A stretch of 64,000 nt of DNA from an uncultured Pseudothermotoga sp. (GTDB taxonomy: Bacteria > Thermotogota > Thermotogae > Thermotogales > DSM-5069), in NCBI GenBank assembly GCA_937995655.1, contig CALKJI010000001.1:62001-126000 (forward strand), in the 5' to 3' direction. The translations under genes and the position numbers were made by a program. How positions within the stretch are numbered: the stretch's first letter is position 1; every line of letters starts with the position of its first letter. The notes under the pieces were generated by a model, which was given only the letters and a program-made list of their open reading frames with translations, was not told the origin of the DNA and did not search any database. Positions 15,569 to 24,498 of this stretch are shown here, in pieces.

Positions 15569-16970
15569 CCCTGACACCTGCTTCAACCTGTTCAAGGAGC
15601 TTTTTTAAAATCTTTCTTTTCTGCTCTGGGATCTTTGAGAGTTCTCTCTCTATGAGCAACTCACCTATTCTCTTTGTTTCCAAAGTGGCATAGTCTGTTA
15701 GGTATTCTTTCAAGGTCAGTAAGGCGTTTGGTGTACAAAACTCCTTTACAAAACCAGGTATGGCAAACTCCATGAAATGTTGACCGGTCCTGCCAGCTCT
15801 ATAACAAGCTGTACAGAAGGAAGGTATGTAGCCATTCTGTGCCAGTTCTTTTACAACGTCATCGAGCGATCTAGTATCACCAAGAACGAACTGACTTTTC
15901 TTAATGATTTCTTGATCCTTTTGTGAATAGGAACCCACACCGATGCTCGAACCAGCATCTATTTGGGAGACACCAAGTTCGAGAGCCTCACGCCTGATTT
16001 CTGGTTTCTCTCTTGCTGTCAGAATCAAGCCAGTGTATGGTACCGACAATCTTATGATGGCTATCAATCTTTTGAAATCATAATCGTTCACAGGATAGGG
16101 CGGTTTGTTTGCCAACGGTGTATTGAATGCCGGCTCTATCCTTGGGAAAGAAATAGTGTGTGGTCCCACACCAAACCTTTCTTCCAGATGCTTTACGTGA
16201 TACATGAGACCCATCACTTCAAATTTCCAGTCATACAATCCAAACAAAGCCCCGATGCCAACATCATCGATTCCACCAACCATAGCTCTATCCAATCCAA
16301 ACAACCTATAAACATACGAAGATTTTGGACCGTGGACATGTAAACTCTTATAACTAGGCAGATGATAAGTTTCCTGAAATATCTGAAAGGTACCAATGCC
16401 AACTTCCTTGATCACTTTGTATCCATCTATGCTCTGGGGTGCTGCGTTTACGTTGACTCTTCTTATCTCGCCCCTTTTGTTTTTGAAATTGTATATTTTT
16501 TCTATGATATTCGCTATGAATTTTGGTGAATACATGGGATCTTCACCAAAAACGACTATGAGTCTCTTGTGACCTTTCGAGGTAAGTGCATATAACTCAC
16601 GATTCAACTCTTCTTCACTCAAAGTTTTACGAACAATATCTTTATTTTGATTCCTAAAGCCACAGTACAGACATCCATTTATACATTCGTTTCCCACGTA
16701 CAGAGGCGCGAACAAAACTATCCTATTCCCATAGATCTTCTCCTTCAAGTTCCTTGCTGCATCAAATATCATCTGAACCATTTCTGGATCATCGGCATTC
16801 AACAAGTATGCCGTCTCAATTGGAGTGAGTCTTTCTTTGTTTAGAGATTTTTCGATGATCTGCTCTATCATCTTCCTGTCGGGATTCCTCGTGGATTTAA
16901 GTAATTCATAGATTTCACCATGTGGAATGAACGATTCCGTTTCCATCAATTTCTTCAAGATTGTATACAT
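15555..16970 (-). CDS. hydG: [FeFe]-hydrogenase maturase, tyrosine lyase HydG
   Basis: Radical SAM enzyme that splits tyrosine to supply CO and cyanide for the H cluster. The 471 residues include the SAM cluster motif CINGCLYCGF near residue 93 and the second cluster motif CTACYRAGRTG near the C terminus with a further conserved Cys in FCTPNALLTL. Length fits the family. The ATG follows AGGTGAAAGA. It is nine bases downstream of the TM1266-type regulator gene and overlaps the small unknown gene that follows. Confidence 0.96.
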   Translation of the reverse strand: MYTILKKLMETESFIPHGEIYELLKSTRNPDRKMIEQIIEKSLNKERLTPIETAYLLNADDPEMVQMIFDAARNLKEKIYGNRIVLFAPLYVGNECINGCLYCGFRNQNKDIVRKTLSEEELNRELYALTSKGHKRLIVVFGEDPMYSPKFIANIIEKIYNFKNKRGEIRRVNVNAAPQSIDGYKVIKEVGIGTFQIFQETYHLPSYKSLHVHGPKSSYVYRLFGLDRAMVGGIDDVGIGALFGLYDWKFEVMGLMYHVKHLEERFGVGPHTISFPRIEPAFNTPLANKPPYPVNDYDFKRLIAIIRLSVPYTGLILTAREKPEIRREALELGVSQIDAGSSIGVGSYSQKDQEIIKKSQFVLGDTRSLDDVVKELAQNGYIPSFCTACYRAGRTGQHFMEFAIPGFVKEFCTPNALLTLKEYLTDYATLETKRIGELLIERELSKIPEQKRKILKKLLEQVEAGVRDVRV

Positions 16971-16979
16971 TCTTTCACC

Positions 16980-17222
16980 TCACTTGATTGGAACCGTCTT
17001 GACCTTTAGTCCTTTGATCTGTCCAAGCCGCCCGGAAAAACTGCCTACCGTGTCATTGGTCGCTTTTATAACCAGTAGAATTATTGCTATGTTTTCATCC
17101 GGTACAGGGTAGCCAACCCTCAGTCTTATCACATCTGCAAAATCATGCAGTAGTTCATTAACCCTTTTGTATGCATCTTGCCTGTCTTGGACAACTATGT
17201 TCACCAAGTAGAACCTCTCCAA
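16980..17222 (-). CDS. Iron-only hydrogenase system regulator, TM1266 family
   Basis: An 80-residue protein with the alpha/beta fold pattern of the TM1266 family (ACT/NikR C-domain-like), described as a putative regulator of [FeFe]-hydrogenase systems. It has the repeating motif LVNIVVQDR...VNELLHDFADVIRLRVGYP and DNTVGSFSGRLGQIKGLKVKT-like C terminus. It has no DNA-binding domain. The TTG at 17222 is seven bases after AAAGGGGG; this ribosome site is itself the 3' arm of the attenuator hairpin. It is the first gene of the hydG-hydE-hydF operon. Confidence 0.88.
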   Translation of the reverse strand: MERFYLVNIVVQDRQDAYKRVNELLHDFADVIRLRVGYPVPDENIAIILLVIKATNDTVGSFSGRLGQIKGLKVKTVPIK

Positions 17223-17288
17223 AATAAAACCCCCTTTCTCAAGACCGAGAAAGGGGGTAAATCAGTGACAAATCGCCCCTTCCTCGGT
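17221..17288 (-). promoter_or_regulatory. Attenuator in the hyd maturation operon leader
   Basis: Terminator state: CCCCCTTTCTC (17257-17247) pairs over 11 bp with GAGAAAGGGGG (17240-17230) around GGTCTT, followed by TTTTATTTT. Antiterminator state: ACCGAGGAAGGGG (17288-17276) pairs over 13 bp, with one G-U, to CCCCTTTCTCGGT (17256-17244), removing the terminator 5' arm. The terminator 3' arm also contains the ribosome site of the first gene, so the terminator state would block initiation too. Pairing is read from sequence; the signal is unknown. Confidence 0.8.
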
Positions 17289-17324
17289 GTCAGAAAATTT
17301 CCTTCACCTCAGAAGTACATGTTA

Positions 17325-17355
17325 ATTATATCACAGACTCAAAACCTGTTGACAA
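17325..17355 (-). promoter_or_regulatory. Promoter of the hyd maturation operon
   Basis: Minus-strand TTGTCA (17355-17350) and TATAAT (17330-17325) with a 19-base spacer and an extended -10 (TGATATAAT). Start near 17318 gives a leader of about 95 bases. The -35 overlaps a plus-strand TTGACA (17349-17354) that may serve pcm. Confidence 0.8.
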
Positions 17356-17401
17356 GAAAATTTTATGTTCAACGTAGTAGAATTGAATCAGAGGTATTTC
17401 A

Positions 17402-18409
17402 ATGCTCACAGATTCATGGGGTATACAATTGGTGAGACAAATATCATTAACAGGTCAATATAGCGAAGAGATCCTTGAAGCTTTCGAAAGGATCCCAAGA
17501 GAAATTTTTAGTGAATACAGCTACCCAAAAGAAGTCATATACTCAGACGATGTTATCATAACTTCAAAAAATGGCTATGACCACAGTACCTCCAGCCAAC
17601 CATCATTGATGGCACTTTTTATGAAAACCGTTGGTCTTTCAAAGCAAATGAGGGTCTTAGAAATCGGATCCGGGACAGGTTACAACGCGTGCGTAATGTC
17701 ACAAGTGGTTGGCGAAAACGGTTTAGTGGTAGGTATCGAGGTAAACAGAAAGTTTTTTGAACATGCTCTGAAAGCCTCTAAAAGCCTGGGTATAAAGAAC
17801 GTCCTGTTTATTAATCAAGATGGTGCAATTGGATATGAAGCTCTTGCACCCTATGATGCCGTGGTCGTAACCGTGGCAGTGGACAAAATTTCCATGGAGT
17901 GGCTAAGACAGCTGAAGATTGGTGGTAGAATAATAGTACCTCTGAATATCTTTGTCACTGGATCACAACCTGCCGTGCTTTTTGAAAAATTGTCAGAATC
18001 GATCACAGCCAGAGAAATTATCGAGACGAGGTTTCTAACAGCAAAAGGTACGCTTGGAAATTTGAATGAGGAAAATGTCTTAAGATTGAAGAAAATACAA
18101 CCCAGGGATTTCGCAGGAGTTCTTAGGTTACAACATTGTTTTGAAGATGAGATGTTCAGGATATTGCATATGACCTCTTGGTCTCTGTGTAAGAAAGATG
18201 AGCAGATATATTATGTTCAAGACAGTGGGTATGCTGTATGGCAAGGTAAATGGGAATTATTTGGCTCAGTTGAAAAGCTCCCAAGACTCTTAGAACAGTG
18301 GGAAAGGGCAGGCTTCGCTGGTTTGAGAAACCTTCAAATCACATATGATAAAGATATGAATTTTCTAAAAATGGAATTGATACACAGAGGGGGTATGGGC
18401 TATGTATAA
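17402..18409 (+). CDS. pcm: Protein-L-isoaspartate O-methyltransferase with C-terminal extension
   Basis: Repairs isoaspartyl residues in aged proteins by SAM-dependent methylation. The 335 residues begin with the PCMT core: IPREIFSEYSYPKEVIYSDD, the substrate loop STSSQPSLMALF, SAM motif VLEIGSGTGYNACVM, and IVPLNIF. The core is about 210 residues; a further C-terminal domain of about 120 residues resembles the longer Thermotoga enzyme. The ATG follows AGAGGTATTTCA. The last eight bases overlap the macroglobulin start. Confidence 0.93.
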   Translation: MLTDSWGIQLVRQISLTGQYSEEILEAFERIPREIFSEYSYPKEVIYSDDVIITSKNGYDHSTSSQPSLMALFMKTVGLSKQMRVLEIGSGTGYNACVMSQVVGENGLVVGIEVNRKFFEHALKASKSLGIKNVLFINQDGAIGYEALAPYDAVVVTVAVDKISMEWLRQLKIGGRIIVPLNIFVTGSQPAVLFEKLSESITAREIIETRFLTAKGTLGNLNEENVLRLKKIQPRDFAGVLRLQHCFEDEMFRILHMTSWSLCKKDEQIYYVQDSGYAVWQGKWELFGSVEKLPRLLEQWERAGFAGLRNLQITYDKDMNFLKMELIHRGGMGYV

Positions 18410-21400
18410 GAAAGTCGTGCTTGCCTTGTTAATCTTTGGAATTTCTGCATTTGCCGGTTATGCGTACTTTACCTGTGAAAACACACTGGAGTTACCTGAT
18501 GCGACGATTTCATTTACAGTATCAGAAATCGATAGAATCGTCTTAAGTCTGTACCGTTTAAACATGGACCCATTGACACTGTTCACAAACCCAAGTATAT
18601 CTTATGAAGATCTGAGACTAAAGGCAGGTCAAAGAGTTTTATACAAAACTTTTCGAGTGAGTGAAAACTGGCAAAGTTTTTCAACAAAATTCTCCAATGT
18701 AGGACTTTACTTGGCGATTCTTACCAATATTGATCAAAGTATTGTTTACGATACAACGGTCCTGAATATAACAGACATAGGGATAATCTTCTTAACAGAC
18801 GAAGAAAAAACGATTGTTTCTACTGTAAAAACAACAACCGGCATCGCCCCGTATGCCGAACTTTTTCTAATAAAGGATCGAAAAGTTATTCTTGTATCGA
18901 AAACCGATGAAAATGGTTTGGCACAGTTTACTCGAGATTTCGATATGATCGTTGCAAAAAAGGGTAGTTCCTACACAGTAAGTAAAGTCTACAGACCCTA
19001 CAAGACTCTAAACTTGAACAAGAAACTTTTTCTGGTCACCGATAGGCCCATTTATAAACCTAAGGATGTAGTGAACTTCAAAGGGCAGCTTTTAAAAAGA
19101 GAAGATGGTATCTACACGGCTTTGGGTGCGACAAAAGTACGGGTCAGTATATTGGATCCAAAAGGCAATGAAATTTACAATGAGTCGCTGACTACAGACG
19201 AACTGGGCGGGTTTTGGGACAGTTTCAGATTGGCCGAAACCGCAGCAATTGGGATCTACCAGATTCATGTGATACACGAGAATAACACATTCTTTGAAAG
19301 TTTCTTGGTCGAGGAATACAGAAAGCCAGAATATAAAGTTGAAATCGAGACGAGCAAGGAAGAATATATCTCTGGGGAAATTATTCAAGCCCTTGTGAAG
19401 GTTAAGTATTTCAATGAATTGCCCGTTGCTGCTGCCAATGTTGCCTTTTATGTAAATGCACGTTCTGATTTAACCGGTGAAAGTTTCCTTGCCTTCCGTG
19501 GGTATGAAATCACCGGTGAAAACGGAGAACTGAGAATATCGGTGAAAACCGAGGAAGGTTTTGAAGGAACCTACTCGATTCAGGTGATAGTCACTGACGA
19601 AAGCCAGAGGCAGATCGAGCAGGAAAAGTCAGTATATGTTTATGCTGATGATGTGAAGATAACATTTTATCAAGATATGATCTCTGCAAAACCTGGAGAA
19701 AAGCTTCCAATTAAGGTTAAAGTAACAGATCTTTTCGACAGACCCCTGAGTGGAGAGATGACAGTTAGAATAGGTAAAGAAACCCTCAGAATCAATGTCG
19801 TCGATGGTGAAGGCCTTATAGAGTTCCAGCCACGAGAGATAGGTATGTACAAGATTGAGCTGCGCTTTCAAAGGGCTAAGAAGTATTTATACCTTTACTC
19901 ATATTCATGGGTACAAGGCTATACCGTCTCTGAATTTGCTATTATCGTTGACAAAAAAAACTACAGAGTCGATGAAGAAGTTTCAGTAGAGATTTTCTCG
20001 CCGACGAAAATGGCAGGAATAATCGCATTAGTCGGGGATTGGGTATACGACGTACAAGCCGTCACAGTTGAGGGACACTCGACTCTCAAAATATCTATTC
20101 CAAAAACAGCGACTGAAAGAAATCTATTTCTAGTCTTTGGTGGCTACGCGAATGGAAAGAGGATCTCCGATACCAAAAAGATTGAGATAGTTCGTCAGTT
20201 CAATGTACAAAAACTCCAGATTCATTTTGATAAAGACGTTTACCAACCTAAGGAAGAAGCAAGACTGATCATTGAATCAGACGAGGATTTTTCCTTCTCC
20301 TTGGCACTTGTGGACGAGGCGATTTATTCAATGCTCGGCACCAATCCCATCTCTGTTGAAGATGTAATATATCCCTATAATGAATATCCAAATGCTAAGT
20401 TGAACTTTGCAACTTTCTGGTTTTACTTAGTTGACAGGTTCCGATCACTGTTCGCCCAATTACCTCAAGAAAAATCATTCGAAGATTTCAAAAGAACTTT
20501 AGTTGAAGCCAAGATAAACGTCAGAGAGTACTTCCCGGATACTGCACTGTGGGTACCGAATTTGAAAACCGTTGGAGGACGGGCAACGGTAATCTTCAAA
20601 GTACCTGACAGTTTGACAACCTTCATCGCCACAGCCTATGGATTTTCCGAGAAAAACATTGCACAAGCCCATGGTAAATTTGTTGTCACAAGAGATTTCT
20701 ATGTACGCCCCATTTTGCCAACTTTTTTCAGAGAAGGAGATATCGTTCAAATATCTGCAAATGTGTTCAACCAGACCTCTGAAACTTTAAAGACAAATCT
20801 GTGGCTTGAATTACCGGGCTCGATCGAATTGATACCAACACAACCACTCCAGATCGATTCATTCAGTCCCATACCATTGCAGGAAGGGACAAGGTTTGAG
20901 TTCTATCTACAACCGAAAAGTACCAGTATATCATACTGGACAGTTAGGGCATCAGTGGAATCCGATCCATCTACGATAACAACCTTAGCAACCGCCAGTT
21001 TTGGTTTTACCGACGCTGTGGCTTTGAACGTGCCAGTTAAACCGTTTGCCTTTGAAAGAGAATTCTATATGCTCGAATTTCTTAACGGTTTGAAAATTTT
21101 TAATCTACCTGATGGTGAATACAAACAAGCAAGAGCGACGATCTATTCGAGTATCATACCACTCGTAGAAAATTCCATTAGAAAACTAATTAAGTACCCA
21201 TACGGCTGTACCGAACAGACCATGAGCAGTTTCCTGCCAGCGGTAGTTGCCGCCCAGATGGGCTTGAAGATAGACAATCTTGATGAAATAGTCCAAAAAG
21301 GACTCATGAGACTTTACAAGTATCAACATTACGATGGAGGGTGGGGATGGTGGCAGAATGATGAAAGTAGCGATTTCATGACCTGCTATGTCATGGAGGG

Positions 21401-23072
21401 GCTTTACCATGCTAGAAAGGCTGGGTTTGACGTTGCTGATTCAGTTATAAAGGCTGGTTTAAGATATCTAAGAGAAAACCTCTCGGCTTACGGATCTTAC
21501 GTGCTGGATCTGTATGGAATAAAACATGAATCTTATCAAGCCAAAAGTGATGTAGATTGGGTCTATCTTTCTCTATTATCAGAAGAAGCCTCTGAAAGAG
21601 CTCTTGCAACAGTGAAACAAGAGGGAACTTTTGCTTTTGTTGATGTACAACAAGACGATTTCTTTACCTCCAGCGTGCAGTTGACATCCATATTGCTTAG
21701 ATCTCTCAATAAATGGGGAAAAAGCAAAGATCTTCAGTCGAAGATGATCAATTACTTGATGAGCAAGAAAGATGGCTATTTCTGGTATTCAACGAAAGAT
21801 ACTTCCTTTGCTATCCTTGCTTTACTTGAGGTTCTACCACAGGTCAGTAAACCACATGTGGTAGTGAAAAACAACGAAAGGACGATTGAATTAGCAGGGG
21901 AAGGTCAAATAGAGATAAACCAAGGCAATTTAGCCATCGAAGGGATTGGTCTTACGGAGGTTCACATCATTTATTATGAAAAACCAGTTTCTGCCGTGAA
22001 TGAAGGTTTAAGCATAAAAAGGAAATTCTACAAAAGATATGAAATACCGGTTATGAACCAAAAAGCAGTCATCGATGCCTTTGTACCCATATCACAGCAC
22101 TATATTCCACTTTCCTTCAAACTCTTAGATGAGTACCAAGATGATGAACTTCATATACTATCTCATGAATCGGGTGACTATACATATAGAGACACAGAAC
22201 TGAAGGTAGAATATTTCAAACTCACCATGAACAATATCATTTATGAATTTGAATACATTCAGACACTAAATGGTTTAATACTCATAAAACTGAAAAACAA
22301 ATCTTTCATGATATATGACACATCATTGAAGACAGCAAAGGTTTACTTGGACATCCTCGATGGAGCATTGATGCAGAAAGGCTTTGTGTATCTAAAGGAA
22401 GGAAAGCTATGGATGAATGATCAAGCCTTGATTGACGTGCCAAGCGATGTTGTCGCGCTCAGTTGTAGTAAATCTGAAATCCTTCTAAGAGCCTTTGACA
22501 GAACCTATTGGTTCAAAGAGGGTGGTTTTGTTGAATTACCTTTCTTGGCCAAGTGTATTCTGTATTGGGACGGAGAAAAGGTCATTGCTAAAGGTGGTTT
22601 TCGCTTTTCCGGTAATGATGATGTAACCACAGACGAGTTGTGTGAAGTTATTTTGAAAGAAGAGACTTGGCCAATTTCAATAGACTTAGGTGACATAGCC
22701 AAGACGGTTATAACACTCGAAGCAGGGCAGGGTGATTACCTGGTTGTTGAAGATTATTTCCCATCCTGTGCGCAAATCTTGGATAGGTACAAAGAGAAAC
22801 GTCTGTTCAGTTACTCCAAATTTGATTACATGTGGTATCAACCTTGGGATAGGTGGTACACAGCAAGGGAGGTTCACCAAGACCGGGTGGTTTTCTTCGC
22901 CCTGAACTACTCTTCAAAAACTTTGAGCTATGTTTGGAGGGCAACAGCAAATGGAAGATACCAAGTTCTTCCGGCGAGAGTTTATTCGATGTATTATAAA
23001 GGTCTTTACGGTCACTCAAATCCTGATAAGCTCGATATTGGCGTATGGTTTGAAGTTGAAAAATCTAAATGA
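18402..23072 (+). CDS. Bacterial alpha-2-macroglobulin with thioester
   Basis: A secreted or periplasmic protease trap of 1556 residues. A signal peptide (MYKKVVLALLIFGISAFAGYA) without a lipobox Cys is followed by MG domains; MG2 is marked by LFLVTDRPIYKPKDVVNFKG. The thioester motif CTEQ is intact with Cys936 in YGCTEQTMSS, in the alpha-helical TED domain (YQHYDGGWGWW). About 300 further residues follow the usual receptor-like region and look beta-propeller-like or MG-like. With the next two genes it resembles the E. coli yfaS-yfaT neighbourhood, thought to protect the cell envelope from foreign proteases. Confidence 0.93.
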   Translation: MYKKVVLALLIFGISAFAGYAYFTCENTLELPDATISFTVSEIDRIVLSLYRLNMDPLTLFTNPSISYEDLRLKAGQRVLYKTFRVSENWQSFSTKFSNVGLYLAILTNIDQSIVYDTTVLNITDIGIIFLTDEEKTIVSTVKTTTGIAPYAELFLIKDRKVILVSKTDENGLAQFTRDFDMIVAKKGSSYTVSKVYRPYKTLNLNKKLFLVTDRPIYKPKDVVNFKGQLLKREDGIYTALGATKVRVSILDPKGNEIYNESLTTDELGGFWDSFRLAETAAIGIYQIHVIHENNTFFESFLVEEYRKPEYKVEIETSKEEYISGEIIQALVKVKYFNELPVAAANVAFYVNARSDLTGESFLAFRGYEITGENGELRISVKTEEGFEGTYSIQVIVTDESQRQIEQEKSVYVYADDVKITFYQDMISAKPGEKLPIKVKVTDLFDRPLSGEMTVRIGKETLRINVVDGEGLIEFQPREIGMYKIELRFQRAKKYLYLYSYSWVQGYTVSEFAIIVDKKNYRVDEEVSVEIFSPTKMAGIIALVGDWVYDVQAVTVEGHSTLKISIPKTATERNLFLVFGGYANGKRISDTKKIEIVRQFNVQKLQIHFDKDVYQPKEEARLIIESDEDFSFSLALVDEAIYSMLGTNPISVEDVIYPYNEYPNAKLNFATFWFYLVDRFRSLFAQLPQEKSFEDFKRTLVEAKINVREYFPDTALWVPNLKTVGGRATVIFKVPDSLTTFIATAYGFSEKNIAQAHGKFVVTRDFYVRPILPTFFREGDIVQISANVFNQTSETLKTNLWLELPGSIELIPTQPLQIDSFSPIPLQEGTRFEFYLQPKSTSISYWTVRASVESDPSTITTLATASFGFTDAVALNVPVKPFAFEREFYMLEFLNGLKIFNLPDGEYKQARATIYSSIIPLVENSIRKLIKYPYGCTEQTMSSFLPAVVAAQMGLKIDNLDEIVQKGLMRLYKYQHYDGGWGWWQNDESSDFMTCYVMEGLYHARKAGFDVADSVIKAGLRYLRENLSAYGSYVLDLYGIKHESYQAKSDVDWVYLSLLSEEASERALATVKQEGTFAFVDVQQDDFFTSSVQLTSILLRSLNKWGKSKDLQSKMINYLMSKKDGYFWYSTKDTSFAILALLEVLPQVSKPHVVVKNNERTIELAGEGQIEINQGNLAIEGIGLTEVHIIYYEKPVSAVNEGLSIKRKFYKRYEIPVMNQKAVIDAFVPISQHYIPLSFKLLDEYQDDELHILSHESGDYTYRDTELKVEYFKLTMNNIIYEFEYIQTLNGLILIKLKNKSFMIYDTSLKTAKVYLDILDGALMQKGFVYLKEGKLWMNDQALIDVPSDVVALSCSKSEILLRAFDRTYWFKEGGFVELPFLAKCILYWDGEKVIAKGGFRFSGNDDVTTDELCEVILKEETWPISIDLGDIAKTVITLEAGQGDYLVVEDYFPSCAQILDRYKEKRLFSYSKFDYMWYQPWDRWYTAREVHQDRVVFFALNYSSKTLSYVWRATANGRYQVLPARVYSMYYKGLYGHSNPDKLDIGVWFEVEKSK

Positions 23073-23553
23073 CCTTCTTATCAATTACAACGTCTCTTTA
23101 GATCGCGTATTCAGAATAGCTAAAATTCTACAGATCGATGTTGAACTTGATGTGATATTCATCGAGTGCGATAGCATATACGAATTCAATCGATTGACTA
23201 AAAAACCATACCATGTTGGTGCCATATACATCGATGGTATGATCATCACTCAGCCCTTTAATCTTCTAAAACAAAAGGGTCTGTTAGAGAGCACGATAGA
23301 ACATGAGTTGCTCCATCATTTGATCGAAAAAAACTACTCTATGCCTAAATGGCTCCAGGAAGGATTGATACTATATCTAACAGGTGCAAAAATTGAAGAG
23401 CTAAAGGGAGACCACAAAGATGCTCTGATAAGGTTTATACAGGAGGTTAGTCATGAAAATATACCAAATTATGTGGCTCGCTATCGCAACAACAATTGCG
23501 TTAATCGTGATCCTGGACTTCAGTTTTCAGGTCCAACTTCAGGTGGACCATAA
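23050..23553 (+). CDS. Putative HEXXH metallopeptidase-like protein
   Basis: About 167 residues with a zinc-binding signature HELLHHLIE at residues 85-93 followed by WLQEGLILYLTG, the pattern of peptidase MA-like (gluzincin-type) proteins where a downstream Glu is the third ligand. The start is uncertain: the frame is open back to 22930 inside the macroglobulin gene; TTG at 23050 or 23056 gives a sensible N terminus, but no strong ribosome site is visible. The last 101 bases overlap the DUF1175 gene in another frame and encode a Asn/Gly/Pro-rich tail unlike the rest, which suggests an ancestral stop was lost. Confidence 0.7.
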   Translation: MKLKNLNDLLINYNVSLDRVFRIAKILQIDVELDVIFIECDSIYEFNRLTKKPYHVGAIYIDGMIITQPFNLLKQKGLLESTIEHELLHHLIEKNYSMPKWLQEGLILYLTGAKIEELKGDHKDALIRFIQEVSHENIPNYVARYRNNNCVNRDPGLQFSGPTSGGP

Positions 23554-24412
23554 GCCCATAAAGGATATCCAGGATCTTTTTCTTGAAGGGAAGATAGTTG
23601 CAGCAAAGATTTATTCGAACAGAACCTTTCAAGTCATGAACAACGGTTTGTACTTACCACGAGTAAAGCCAGCAGAGAGAATAGAACTCTATTTTGAAAG
23701 TATGGGCTTTCTTAAAAGGACAAAGTCACTCAAATTTTTCATCGAACCCGATGCCACGGACCGAGATGAAGATGGATATCCAGATTGTTTAATGCTCGAC
23801 TTGAAAGACTCGGAAAGATTCAGAAACTGGTTCATTTGGATTGCAATAGATGCCTTCAAGAACAACACCCCTTTGTGGAATAAAGATGAAATGGATTGTG
23901 CCGGTTTAGTGAGATACTGTGCAAGAGAAGCCCTCAGAAAACACGATAGTTACTGGTTTGAAAAGACAAAATACACCGGTCCTGTCTTTGAGGATGTTGA
24001 GAAGTACAATTACCCCAATATACCTATAATCGGTAGAAGGATGTTCAGAATAAGTAAAGGTCGGTTCAGAGACAGTTCTGATTTCAGCACTTTCGCAGTT
24101 GCCAGAATACTGTACGAGAACAGTATGAAGTTTGCGACAAAGGACATTAATTTTGCGATTCCCGGAGATATCATGGTCTTTTTTCATCCAGAAGACTTCG
24201 AATTTCCATACCATTTGATGATTTATGTTGGCAATCTTGGCATAGCAGATCATCAAGGCTGGGTTTTGTATCACACAGGTCCCATTGGTGAAGGACCTGG
24301 TGAGCTCAGGTTCGTCAAGTTCGCTGAACTTGCCAGGCTTGATCCTTCCTGGGTACCTAACGCTAAGAACAAGTATTTCATGGGTTTCTACAGATTCAAA
24401 TTTCTACATTGA
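23453..24412 (+). CDS. DUF1175 (YfaT-like) protein
   Basis: A 319-residue protein with an N-terminal membrane anchor or signal (IMWLAIATTIALIVILDF) and a domain matching DUF1175, the family of E. coli YfaT, usually found beside bacterial macroglobulins. Visible features are FIEPDATDRDEDGYPDCL, MDCAGLVRYCAREAL with a Cys, and FPYHLMIYVG with a His, an arrangement reminiscent of NlpC/P60-type Cys-His folds. Function unproven; the context points to envelope defence. The ATG follows a strong AGGAGGTTAGTC. Confidence 0.9.
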   Translation: MKIYQIMWLAIATTIALIVILDFSFQVQLQVDHKPIKDIQDLFLEGKIVAAKIYSNRTFQVMNNGLYLPRVKPAERIELYFESMGFLKRTKSLKFFIEPDATDRDEDGYPDCLMLDLKDSERFRNWFIWIAIDAFKNNTPLWNKDEMDCAGLVRYCAREALRKHDSYWFEKTKYTGPVFEDVEKYNYPNIPIIGRRMFRISKGRFRDSSDFSTFAVARILYENSMKFATKDINFAIPGDIMVFFHPEDFEFPYHLMIYVGNLGIADHQGWVLYHTGPIGEGPGELRFVKFAELARLDPSWVPNAKNKYFMGFYRFKFLH

Positions 24413-24498
24413 TAGTTACATCGACCTTTGATATAAAAGACAAGAGGTGAGTTATCTGTAGTATAATTCACTTGAATTTTCCTTGAGAGGTGATTTTT

